Shown here piece by piece: positions 1 to 6,316 of a stretch of DNA of 13,238 nt (position 1 is the first letter of the stretch; each line of letters begins with the position of its first letter). The position numbers and the translations under genes are program-made. Origin of the DNA: Synechococcales cyanobacterium PMM_0085 (GTDB lineage Bacteria > Cyanobacteriota > Cyanobacteriia > Elainellales > Elainellaceae); contig CASBQJ010000253.1 in assembly GCA_949127705.1 (NCBI GenBank), positions 1-13,238 of the forward strand. Reading direction: 5' to 3'. The notes beneath the pieces were generated by a model. That model saw nothing but the letters and a program-made list of their open reading frames with translations, did no database searches and was not told the DNA's origin.

Positions 1-85
1 GACAAGGCACCTCGACTCACGCGCCTCTCATCCCGACGCTCACCTGATTACAGGTAGAGCGCGGGGCTTCCCGTCTAAGAGCTAA
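1..85 (-). other. Structured fragment resembling an IS200/IS605 (tnpB) right end / omega-RNA scaffold
   Basis: Read on the minus strand, this stretch starts with a TTAGACGGGAAGCCCC-like block (about 80-63) and runs into a compact stem-loop at 66-32. In that stem, CCCCGCGCT pairs with AGCGTCGGG (8 of 9, one wobble), and inside it ACCTG pairs with CAGGT around a four-base loop; the sequence then continues as GGGATGA. From memory, this arrangement is common at the 3' end of tnpB genes in cyanobacterial IS605-type elements, where it forms the guide-RNA scaffold. No tnpB lies on the adjoining higher-coordinate side, which is occupied by a glycoside hydrolase. If the assignment is right, this is a solo or decayed end, or an element continuing outside the window. 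On the plus strand a frame without a start codon runs from the window edge to a stop at 83-85; I do not recognise it. Confidence 0.3.
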
Positions 86-87
86 CG

Positions 88-127
88 GATGGAGTAGGGG
101 TAGTTCGCGAACTACCCCTACTCCATC
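88..127. repeat. Perfect 40-bp palindrome, GTAGGGG...CCCCTAC type
   Basis: Every base from 88 to 107 pairs with its partner from 127 to 108, a perfect inverted repeat with no spacer. As RNA it would form a very stable hairpin capped by a loop within TTCGCGAA. It lies 13 bp beyond the stop codon of the minus-strand glycoside hydrolase, so it may end that transcript, but neither side has a run of T, so it is not a classical terminator. Palindromes with GTAGGGG/CCCCTAC ends are, as I recall, frequent dispersed repeats in filamentous cyanobacteria. That family membership is recollection and not shown here. Confidence 0.8.
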
Positions 128-140
128 ATTTCAAGCGAGA

Positions 141-2375
141 TTACGGCACGTTCACCGGAATCATCGCATTCTCCAGCAGGCAGCTAGCGTACCGTCCCTC
201 CTCCGCCAACATCACCACAATTCGCAGTGACCAGTCAGGGCCAACCTCGTTCAGGTCAGACCAGGGAATCGCCACCTCCAGGCACGAATTGAAGGCCACT
301 TGGGCGGTGGTGGGGCAGGTATACCACTGGCCATAATCTCCCGATTCTTGCAGCCAGCGATCGCCCGTCACCAGGTTGATCCCCAAGTGATGGTGAAATA
401 TGTAATTCATCGGAGCCTCATCTGGCAGTCCGGCCAGCGGAGCGGGGCTATTGTGCATGGGGCGATCGCTGTAGAACCAGAGCAAATGCAGTTCGGACGG
501 CACATCTATGCCAAGGCGGGTGCCGCTGGCAAAGTCTAACCGCATATAGAAGTTGAGGTGATCAACGCCATACCACAGCCGCTGCACCTTGCTGCTATTG
601 TGCATGGTGCCCCGCGCTCCGCCAATTTCAATTCGACCCGCTTTATCCCAGTCTTGTTCATCTCCATGCCCATCAATCACCGGATGAATAAAGCTTTCAG
701 GGCCGTGGTCGCCGCGATCGCCATGCACATCGACCGCTTGCCGCAAAATAGCGGGCACCGGTTCATTCAGTGCCGTGTAAATCGCCACGATATGTTCGCG
801 GAACAACTGGTCAAACATGGCATCTTGGTTAGACGAATGCCCCTCGCCAAACCACCAGAACCAGTCAGAACCTTCCGCCGCATACAGCGCTTCCCAGACT
901 TCAGGATTGGCGTCTTCCGTCGCCTCAGGATGGTTGGCGAGCACAATTCGAGCTTGAGCCAGTAAATCCCAAGCGCGGTTTTTGGCCGGGTCGCCAATCC
1001 AGGTCGTAAAGTTGCCATCGACCCAAGAGCCGCTGTGGAGTGTTTCGGTTGGCAACGTGACAGTGGCGGGGAACTGATCCAGGTATTCTGCCACCGTGAC
1101 GAGTTCAATTTCTTTGTGGTCACTCAACTGCTGATAGAGGTTTTCCAAAAACGGTTTGCCATCTAGCGGATAATATTCCCAGCAATTTTCTCCGTCGAGG
1201 GCGATGGTAACCAGCCAGGGTTGCTCCAGCGTGGTGGTGCCATCGGTTTGATGCGCCTTGAGACTGGCGGCGATCGCTTCCAAATGGCCTACCAGATCCG
1301 TCGCGGCTGCCTTCGGCTCCATCATGCCGTAGGTAAAGCCAATCAAATCTGACAGGCGGTGATCGCGAAACACAATCGAAACATCACCTTGAGAGGTTTC
1401 CAGGCGATAAGGCCGATACATGATCTCCGGCTCTTGCACATTGCCATTCCCGTCGCGATGGAAGAAATGCTTCAAAGTCCAGCCCAGTACCGCCTCATCC
1501 GACACCAGCCACTCAAAGCCTTGTTCGGCCACATAGGGCAAAATTGTGGGACTCACTGATTGCTCAGATGGCCACAAACCGCGCGGACTACAGCCAAACC
1601 GCTCCTGATACATCGTCTTCGCCCGCTTCAGGTGACGGGGAATGTCTTCTTCCCAGGTAAAAGGATAATCAGGTAGCGCCATTTGAGGCACTGCCACCCG
1701 ACCCGCATTAGTATTAGCCAGCAGCGGCAAAATCGGATGTGTGTAGGGCGTGGTAATGACTTCTAGCTGCCCCGACTCCTGCATTTTGCGATGCTGCGGA
1801 ATGATGCGACTGAGGATTTCTCGCTGCTTGCTATAAATGCGCTGGCGATCGCTGACCGTAAAGCCCCGACCTTGCTCCAACCAGCGCGAAATATCGGCAT
1901 CGTCCCAAAATAGCGGGTCAAACCACGCTAGGTTGTGCCACGCCAACAGGTCACTATAATCTTGCGCGTTCCACTGCTCTAAACACCAGTCCCGTCCTTG
2001 CTCCTGTCGCTGATAAAACAGCTCCGCATAGCGAGGATGGGGATCGATCAGCGTGTGGTGATTGCCGTCGAAAAAGTGCTCGACAATAAACTGCTTCTGC
2101 TCGTAGTCCAGCTGGTCAGTGGCCATCAGCGCCAATGACAAATATGGGTCAAACGCCGTACCCGCCGCATAGTCTTCGATCTGCAAAATCAACGACGGAA
2201 CCAGGTTCACCGTTTGGTGCAGTTTCGGAAACTGTTCCAAAATCAGCACCAGATCTAGATAATCTTTGGTGCCATGAAGCCGTACCCACGGAAGGCGATA
2301 TTGCCCCGCCGTCCGGCTTTTGTAAAGGGGTTGATGCTGATGCCAGATAAATGCAACGTAAAGAGGATGAGGCAT
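141..2375 (-). CDS. Glycoside hydrolase family 57 protein (alpha-glucan-active)
   Basis: A 744-residue cytoplasmic protein with no signal peptide. The first residues carry the family-57 opening motif HQHQP (about 12-16). The predicted nucleophile is Glu271 in LWPSEQSVSP and the predicted acid/base is Asp394 in ALDGENCWEYY. These are the signature regions of the GH57 (beta/alpha)7 barrel, which acts with retention on alpha-glucans as amylase, branching enzyme, pullulanase or glucanotransferase. Residues from about 545 to the end form an additional beta-rich domain of the kind seen at the C-terminus of many cyanobacterial GH57 proteins. The exact activity cannot be told from motifs; a role in glycogen metabolism is inference. 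The start is the ATG at 2375; no clear Shine-Dalgarno sequence precedes it. A 257-bp gap and a terminator hairpin separate it from nfu, so it is probably transcribed on its own. Confidence 0.93.
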   Translation of the reverse strand: MPHPLYVAFIWHQHQPLYKSRTAGQYRLPWVRLHGTKDYLDLVLILEQFPKLHQTVNLVPSLILQIEDYAAGTAFDPYLSLALMATDQLDYEQKQFIVEHFFDGNHHTLIDPHPRYAELFYQRQEQGRDWCLEQWNAQDYSDLLAWHNLAWFDPLFWDDADISRWLEQGRGFTVSDRQRIYSKQREILSRIIPQHRKMQESGQLEVITTPYTHPILPLLANTNAGRVAVPQMALPDYPFTWEEDIPRHLKRAKTMYQERFGCSPRGLWPSEQSVSPTILPYVAEQGFEWLVSDEAVLGWTLKHFFHRDGNGNVQEPEIMYRPYRLETSQGDVSIVFRDHRLSDLIGFTYGMMEPKAAATDLVGHLEAIAASLKAHQTDGTTTLEQPWLVTIALDGENCWEYYPLDGKPFLENLYQQLSDHKEIELVTVAEYLDQFPATVTLPTETLHSGSWVDGNFTTWIGDPAKNRAWDLLAQARIVLANHPEATEDANPEVWEALYAAEGSDWFWWFGEGHSSNQDAMFDQLFREHIVAIYTALNEPVPAILRQAVDVHGDRGDHGPESFIHPVIDGHGDEQDWDKAGRIEIGGARGTMHNSSKVQRLWYGVDHLNFYMRLDFASGTRLGIDVPSELHLLWFYSDRPMHNSPAPLAGLPDEAPMNYIFHHHLGINLVTGDRWLQESGDYGQWYTCPTTAQVAFNSCLEVAIPWSDLNEVGPDWSLRIVVMLAEEGRYASCLLENAMIPVNVP

Positions 2376-2493
2376 AGAGAGGAGCCGCGCGTAAAATTAA
2401 TTGGGAAAGCCAGAACTAGCGTTCCCTGTTCCAGAGTTTATCAAGACCGCAGGGATTCCTTCAAAACAATTAGCCCATCTTACCAGAACAACT

Positions 2494-2541
2494 AAGACCC
2501 AAGAACTCTGCGCCATCAGCGGTGAGGAGTTCTTGGGTCTT
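2494..2541 (-). terminator. 15-bp stem hairpin, probable terminator after nfu (and the gvp cluster)
   Basis: Positions 2494-2508 and 2527-2541 are perfect inverted repeats (15 bp) around an 18-base loop. On the minus strand the hairpin lies about 90 bp beyond the nfu stop codon and is followed by TCTTAGTTGTTCT, which is moderately T-rich. It is the first strong hairpin downstream of gvpK and nfu and lies upstream of the next minus-strand gene (the GH57 gene), so it fits a transcription stop between the two units. Confidence 0.65.
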
Positions 2542-2583
2542 GGCATGGGTCTCAAACGAGGATGGTTGACCGTTTGCGCGATG

Positions 2584-2631
2584 AATCTGCGATTGATTCC
2601 AATCCTAAATCTGTGATTGACTCCAATCCTT
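2584..2631. repeat. Two-copy tandem repeat of 24 bp
   Basis: Two abutting copies (2584-2607 and 2608-2631) share AATCTG(C/T)GATTGA(T/C)TCCAATCCT, differing at two positions within the first 23 bases. The second copy ends at the nfu stop codon. The gap from 2376 to 2632 holds only this repeat, the terminator hairpin and the GH57 leader; I see no gene in it. Confidence 0.75.
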
Positions 2632-2632
2632 G

Positions 2633-2863
2633 CTAAAAAACCTGAGCCACTTCCACGATTTCGGGAATGCTTTCCCGCAGCTTGCGCTCAATGCCCATTT
2701 TCAAGGTCATCGCAGAGCTAGGGCAAGAACCACAGGCACCTTGAAGTCTCAGCTTCACCACAGGGCCGTCCAATTCCACCAGTTCCACGTTGCCCCCGTC
2801 AGACATCAGGTAAGGGCGCAGCTCGTCCAATACCAGTTCCACATTGTCCATCGTCAGTTCCAT
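2633..2863 (-). CDS. nfu: NifU-like (Nfu) iron-sulfur cluster scaffold protein
   Basis: A 76-residue protein made of a single NifU C-terminal (Nfu) domain, the size known for the stand-alone cyanobacterial and plastid-type Nfu. The CxxC motif is Cys44-Gly-Ser-Cys47 within GACGSCPSS; paired between two subunits it holds a transient Fe-S cluster for transfer to apoproteins such as photosystem I and ferredoxins (known from the family). The preceding LMSDGGNVELVELDG stretch is typical. The start is the ATG at 2863, chosen over longer in-frame options because GAGGAAGG lies at the right distance upstream and the protein then matches the family length. It lies 118 bp after gvpK on the same strand. 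It may be read with the gvp genes or from its own promoter in the gap; no functional link to gas vesicles is known to me. Confidence 0.94.
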   Translation of the reverse strand: MELTMDNVELVLDELRPYLMSDGGNVELVELDGPVVKLRLQGACGSCPSSAMTLKMGIERKLRESIPEIVEVAQVF

Positions 2864-2905
2864 TGGTTTCCTTCCTCGCTGGGTGAGCGATCGCGTCAGT
2901 GTATT

Positions 2906-2945
2906 GCCTACTCCCTCTATATTAGAGTACCGCTTCAACTTGACC
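2906..2945 (-). promoter_or_regulatory. Possible nfu promoter region
   Basis: In the 118-bp gap between gvpK and nfu, an AT-rich 13-base element at 2915-2927 (CTCTA-TAT-TAGAG, inverted repeat) reads TAATATAGA on the minus strand and could serve as a -10 box about 55 bp upstream of the nfu ATG. A good -35 match is missing; GTCAAG is the nearest at normal spacing. Two HIP1 octamers flank the element. Confidence 0.25.
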
Positions 2946-2981
2946 GCAGAGGTTATGGACGCGATCGCCATCCCACGCAGC

Positions 2982-3461
2982 TCAAATCGGCTTTGAGGTG
3001 AGCACCAGCCGCAGTTTGGCATGGACTAAATTCAGCTGAGCCAGTCCCAAATCTACTTCGCCCTCAACCACAATCCCTGTGTTGAGCAAGCGATCAAGCA
3101 ATTCCAAAATTGAGGGGTTGGCAGAGGCTGTCCCTGGGTAGTAGCCGCCCGCTTTAGGCAACAGCGTGCCAATTTCACCCAAGTCAACGTTTAGATCCGT
3201 CGGGTCGATCTCAAACACATCGCACAGTTGAATTACCTGTTCTTCTAGCTTACGGAGGCTTTCGGCGGCGCGATCGAGGTCAGCATCGCTCAGCTGATCG
3301 GCTTCCATCCGGCGAATCACCTGCGCCTCCATCAGCTGCCGCACCAGCTCCACCACCGTGAGTAACAGCGGAGCCAGCCCCGCATTTGCCCCTTTCGCAG
3401 GTTGAAGGACAGCCGTTGGCGTCAGTTGGATGGGCGCATCGGACGAGTTGGGGAGAGACAT
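2982..3461 (-). CDS. gvpK: Gas vesicle protein GvpK
   Basis: A 159-residue GvpK. The conserved body starts near residue 28 (GLAPLLLTVVELVRQLMEAQ) and contains the family's RRMEADQLSD, LRKLEEQVIQLCDVFEID, DLGEIGTLLPK and LLDRLLNTGIVVEGEVDLGLAQL segments; the first 27 residues are variable. GvpK is a minor protein needed for gas-vesicle formation, probably during early assembly or shape control; its exact step is not settled. The ATG at 3461 lies only 2 bp after the gvpJ stop codon, with GGAG inside the end of gvpJ as the likely ribosome site, so translation is probably coupled. It is the last gvp gene here. The gvpF/L, gvpG, gvpV and gvpW genes often found next are absent, and nfu follows instead. 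Confidence 0.95.
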   Translation of the reverse strand: MSLPNSSDAPIQLTPTAVLQPAKGANAGLAPLLLTVVELVRQLMEAQVIRRMEADQLSDADLDRAAESLRKLEEQVIQLCDVFEIDPTDLNVDLGEIGTLLPKAGGYYPGTASANPSILELLDRLLNTGIVVEGEVDLGLAQLNLVHAKLRLVLTSKPI

Positions 3462-3463
3462 GT

Positions 3464-3817
3464 TTATGGGTTAACTCCACTCCCTCGTAGAGCCTTCAGC
3501 TCCTGTTCCATGTGTTCTAAGCGCGCATGCAGCTGCCGATTTTCTTCCGTCAATTGATGCGATTGACTACTGAGAAACGGATCGCTCTCCCACCAGTTGA
3601 TCCCAATTTCTTTGGCTTTATCAACCGAAGAAATTAGCAGGCGGATACGGATACTGAGTAGCTCCGTGGAACCAACGGAGATAGAAATGTCTCCGGCAAT
3701 CACGATCCCCTTATCGAGCACCCGTTCTAGCACATCTGCCAGCGTAGAGCCTTGGGTGGAAGTAGCGATCGCCCGATTAGATTGGGCTGCTGCCCCAGAT
3801 GGTGTGGCTAAGGTCAA
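3464..3817 (-). CDS. gvpJ: Gas vesicle protein GvpJ (GvpA-like minor protein)
   Basis: A 117-residue protein with a GvpA-like core at about residues 24-75 (STLADVLERVLDKGIVIAGD, then RIRLLISSVDKAKEIGINWW). A charged heptad-rich tail at about 85-112 is likely a short coiled coil. GvpJ-type proteins are minor shell-related proteins that probably nucleate or cap the vesicle. No ATG or GTG is available at the front. The start is TTG at 3817, overlapping the gvpN stop codon as TTGA. It is supported by GAGGAG eight bases upstream and by the conserved N-terminus beginning there. GvpJ homologues that I recall can carry a longer repetitive tail; this one stops soon after the coiled coil. It could also be labelled a GvpA/J/M family protein, but the WWESDPFLS segment after the core favours GvpJ. 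Confidence 0.9.
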   Translation of the reverse strand: MTLATPSGAAAQSNRAIATSTQGSTLADVLERVLDKGIVIAGDISISVGSTELLSIRIRLLISSVDKAKEIGINWWESDPFLSSQSHQLTEENRQLHARLEHMEQELKALRGSGVNP

Positions 3818-3830
3818 GCGTGTTGCTCCT
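3806..3830 (-). promoter_or_regulatory. Ribosome site that fixes the TTG start of gvpJ
   Basis: On the minus strand GAGGAG is followed by eight bases and then TTGACC. The TTG of gvpJ shares its last two bases and the next A with the gvpN stop (TTGA). The purine box at ideal spacing is the reason for accepting TTG, and it implies that gvpJ translation follows directly from gvpN. Confidence 0.7.
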
Positions 3831-5082
3831 CGCGCTGAACGCGATAGGTGGCAGGTTTACCCGCCTGATTCTGGCAGGTGATGATGCCCTGCTCGGTTAG
3901 AGCCTGTAGCGAATTGATCGTTTGAAATCGGCTAATTTGCAGCGCTGCTTCAATTTCCGATGGGCGTGCATCAGGATGGCGCTGGAGGTAGCTGCAAATG
4001 GGTTGTTCGTAAGGGATGAGTTCGGGTGGCGGTGTGATGAAGACGTCTGCGACGGCTGAAACATCCGCAACAGGTGAAACATCCACGACGGCTGAAACGT
4101 TTGCGACAGCTGGGATAACGGCGGTGGGCGGTTCTGGAGCTGGTATCAGAGTTGGTGGGGTATCTGTTGCCTTAGAGCGCTCAGGCTGCTCAGGCGCGCT
4201 GCGAATCAGTTCATTGAAGACATCCCACAGGTGTTGGGTGGCTTCGGGTAGGGGAATGTTTGCCCGAGAGAGCAAGACGTCTTCGCACACATCGCGAAAC
4301 TCAGAATTTTCGGGAGCCACCACGATGCCGTGTTCGTGACAGATTTTTGCTACAAATAGGCAGGAGCGCAAGCCCGAGGACTTTTCCGCTCCGGTGCGCT
4401 GTCGATAGGCGCGCACCAGCCGCACAATAATGCCCGCGCTTTCGCGATCGATGCTGGTTTTGTGGATTGCAATTTCTTGCTGGGTGAGTTCGTCTGGCTC
4501 TGGAATGTTGATGGTAACCAGGCGATCGAGCAGAGCGTCTTGGGTATCGTGAACGCCACAGTATTCTTCTGGGTTGGAGGTGAAAATGGCGTGGAATTGG
4601 GGATGGACTCGGATATATTCGGTGCGGTTGTGGTTGGGCGGCAGTACCAGTAGCTTTTCTTCTAGGGCGGAGAGCAAAACGTTATTGACTTCGGGGCGAG
4701 AACGGTTGAACTCGTCGTAAACCAGGGTAAAGCCTTCACGGCAGGCCAGGGTCAGGCGTGAATCAACCCAGTTCTGCCGCAGTTCGTCTTCAACTTTGAC
4801 TACGCTGTGGATGTAGTTGTCTATAACTTTTTTGCGAGTATAGCCAGATTGGTTGCCGATTAAGTCAGAGGTTTTGAACTCATCGTCGCCAAACAGTAGC
4901 ATGATAGGCCGCGCAATTAGGTCGGCTAGGTGCAGCGCCAGAGTAGTTTTACCGGTTCCGGCTGGCCCGCGTAAATGGACAGAAAAGCCGGATTGCAGGT
5001 AGCGTAGGGCGCGGCTGGCTACTCGGTCGATGGCAGGGGTGCTCACAAAGCGCCGGGGGCTGGCTCTTAGAACAGTAGTCAC
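3814..5082 (-). CDS. gvpN: GvpN, MoxR-type AAA+ ATPase with C-terminal winged-helix-like extension
   Basis: A 422-residue protein. Residues 10-295 form a MoxR-like AAA+ ATPase: Walker A GPAGTGKTT (39-47), Walker B TLVYDE (119-124), FNRSRPEVNN, a sensor-1 Asn in FTSNPEEY (about 170), and DALLDRL with a possible arginine finger (Arg187). GvpN is required for gas vesicles to reach full size and is thought to remodel the assembly by ATP hydrolysis. Residues 296-357 are a flexible linker rich in Pro, Ala and Val, with hexapeptide repeats (VADVSA type). Residues 358-415 form a winged-helix-like domain with a wing hairpin (IITCQ...GKP..TYRV). The same domain ends GvpC. The start is GTG at 5082, with GAGGA eight bases upstream; the gap to gvpC is 42 bp, and the stop overlaps the gvpJ start. 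The C-terminal extension is the odd part; I do not know it as a standard GvpN feature. Confidence 0.94.
   Translation of the reverse strand: MTTVLRASPRRFVSTPAIDRVASRALRYLQSGFSVHLRGPAGTGKTTLALHLADLIARPIMLLFGDDEFKTSDLIGNQSGYTRKKVIDNYIHSVVKVEDELRQNWVDSRLTLACREGFTLVYDEFNRSRPEVNNVLLSALEEKLLVLPPNHNRTEYIRVHPQFHAIFTSNPEEYCGVHDTQDALLDRLVTINIPEPDELTQQEIAIHKTSIDRESAGIIVRLVRAYRQRTGAEKSSGLRSCLFVAKICHEHGIVVAPENSEFRDVCEDVLLSRANIPLPEATQHLWDVFNELIRSAPEQPERSKATDTPPTLIPAPEPPTAVIPAVANVSAVVDVSPVADVSAVADVFITPPPELIPYEQPICSYLQRHPDARPSEIEAALQISRFQTINSLQALTEQGIITCQNQAGKPATYRVQREEQHA
4049..4114 (-). repeat. 18-bp in-frame minisatellite in the gvpN linker
   Basis: On the plus strand three 18-bp units (4049-4066, 4067-4084, 4085-4102) and a partial fourth (to 4114) share the pattern (G/A)CGACGGCTGAAAC. 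They encode six-residue units of the type VADVSA in the linker between the ATPase and the winged-helix-like domain. Because the unit length is a multiple of three, copy-number change would lengthen or shorten the linker without a frameshift. Confidence 0.8.
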
Positions 5083-5124
5083 GGGTGGGTTCCTCGTTGG
5101 GCTGGTTAGGCTTGTGGGGTGGGT

Positions 5125-6201
5125 TTACTGATGCTGGTCTTGGGCAAGATAAATGCGATCGCGCTGGGCAACTACTCCTTTTTTGATCAGCGATCGCAGC
5201 GCGTCCACGGTCTGAAATCGATTCATCCCCAAGGCCGTCTCAATTTCCGTCAGGCGTGCGCCCTCAATCTGGCGGATGTAGGTATGGATGTCTGCTTCAA
5301 CTTGGGCAGCATCACGCGGTAGAGGCTGAAGGGTGGCGATTGGCTCCCCAGGTTTTGCCTCTGTTGAGGGTGGAGATGTGGGGTGTAGAGACAAGGTGGT
5401 TATAGCCAGATCTACTGCTGGCTGGGACGGCTGAGGAATGATGAACTCAGCGGCTGACGGTCTGTGGCCTTTGGGGGTGCTGGCCAGAGGGGTAGCGGGC
5501 GTGACTGGGTGAGACGACAGCTGTTCGGCGCTGATTCCCCACACGCTTTGCCGTAAGCTGGCTCGGTGTTGACGTAAATTTAGCCTCAGCGTTTGGGTTT
5601 TGGCTTGACGATGCGCCCGGCTGGATTGGAGCTGGCTGTGGATTTGGGCGGCTCGATCTTGGCGGCTGGCGGCTAATTCTGTTAAATAATCTTGAGTGTC
5701 AGCTCGTAATCCATCTACCAGGGTGACCAAGTTGCTGAGGCGATCTTGCCGTAAGGCCGTCAACTCGGCTTGAGTGTTGCTTCGCAAACTTTGAACATCT
5801 GAGGCGATCGCGGCAATCGTGATCTGCAAATCGTGCCGGAGCAACGCAACTGACTCCGCTAGCTGCTGGCGAAACTCGCCCAAATCGCCCGTGAGCTGCT
5901 CTGCCATTAGCGATCGCTCGGCGGCCGTCACCGCTAAAAATTGTGCGGTTTGATCCTGCAACTGGGTGCGGAAGCTAGATAACCGTTCTGTCAGCTCAAG
6001 CGCAACGTCCTGACGCTGCTGAGCCGCATCTGTTAGTAAGATCCTGGTCTCTTGGCGAATTTCGTCCTGAAAAATCCGCAGGTGATCTCGAAGCTGCATG
6101 GCTATCTGATTGCGTTCGCCTTGAAAGCCCGTTAGCATTTCTTGAACATTGTGCTGCCGCTGCTGTTTTTGTGCTTGCCAAGCTTCATTGAGACTAGTCA
6201 C
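5125..6201 (-). CDS. gvpC: GvpC-like gas vesicle outer protein with long linker and winged-helix-like C-terminus
   Basis: A 358-residue protein between gvpA and gvpN, the usual place of gvpC. Numbered from the GTG start, Arg30/63/96, Leu41/74/107, Phe44/77/110 and Thr52/85 recur every 33 residues, the spacing of cyanobacterial GvpC repeats that bind along the shell and stiffen it. Two shorter repeats (about 25-26 residues) follow, and a segment near 208-223 (NLRQHRASLRQSVWGI) resembles the normal GvpC C-terminus. After it come a Pro/Ser/Thr-rich linker (about 229-298) and a winged-helix-like domain (about 300-354) also found at the end of GvpN. Well-studied GvpC is about 190 residues, so this is nearly twice that. 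The start is GTG at 6201 rather than the adjacent TTG at 6204, because AGGAGG lies five bases before GTG but only two before TTG. Length and divergence make GvpC-like the careful name. Confidence 0.85.
   Translation of the reverse strand: MTSLNEAWQAQKQQRQHNVQEMLTGFQGERNQIAMQLRDHLRIFQDEIRQETRILLTDAAQQRQDVALELTERLSSFRTQLQDQTAQFLAVTAAERSLMAEQLTGDLGEFRQQLAESVALLRHDLQITIAAIASDVQSLRSNTQAELTALRQDRLSNLVTLVDGLRADTQDYLTELAASRQDRAAQIHSQLQSSRAHRQAKTQTLRLNLRQHRASLRQSVWGISAEQLSSHPVTPATPLASTPKGHRPSAAEFIIPQPSQPAVDLAITTLSLHPTSPPSTEAKPGEPIATLQPLPRDAAQVEADIHTYIRQIEGARLTEIETALGMNRFQTVDALRSLIKKGVVAQRDRIYLAQDQHQ
5818..6114 (-). repeat. Three 33-residue GvpC repeats
   Basis: These positions encode residues 30-128 of GvpC, three units in strict 33-residue register through the Arg, Leu, Phe and Thr anchors given for the gene. 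The middle unit is the best match to the classical pattern (T..FL..TA..R...A......L..F). Past residue 128 the register shortens to 25-26 residues and the Phe anchors become Leu. Confidence 0.8.
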
Positions 6202-6316
6202 CAAACCCTCCTAATATCGAGCTTCAAATAACTTTTAAAAGTAAGCCAGAGATATTTTATATAGCTTTTAATCAACTTATAAATGAATGACAAAGTTGCT
6301 TTATAAGTTTCTCTGC

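Noticed and set aside
767..1123. 118-codon minus-strand frame inside the GH57 gene
   Set aside because: It is an out-of-frame shadow; the GH57 frame is intact through this region, so no frameshift is implied.
2494..2541. Resemblance of the minus-strand hairpin (ACTCCTCACC) to the Yfr1 small RNA core
   Set aside because: The Yfr1 core has a different ending and lies in an unpaired stretch between two hairpins; here the bases straddle the stem-loop boundary of a single hairpin.
3597..3881. Plus-strand 94-codon open frame opposite gvpJ
   Set aside because: It lies opposite a well-recognised gene, its product resembles no family I know, and no ribosome site is evident; it is a shadow.
4016..4339. 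Plus-strand Thr/Ser/Ala-rich open frame opposite the gvpN linker
   Set aside because: Its low-complexity product is the reverse reading of the 18-bp repeat and linker of gvpN.
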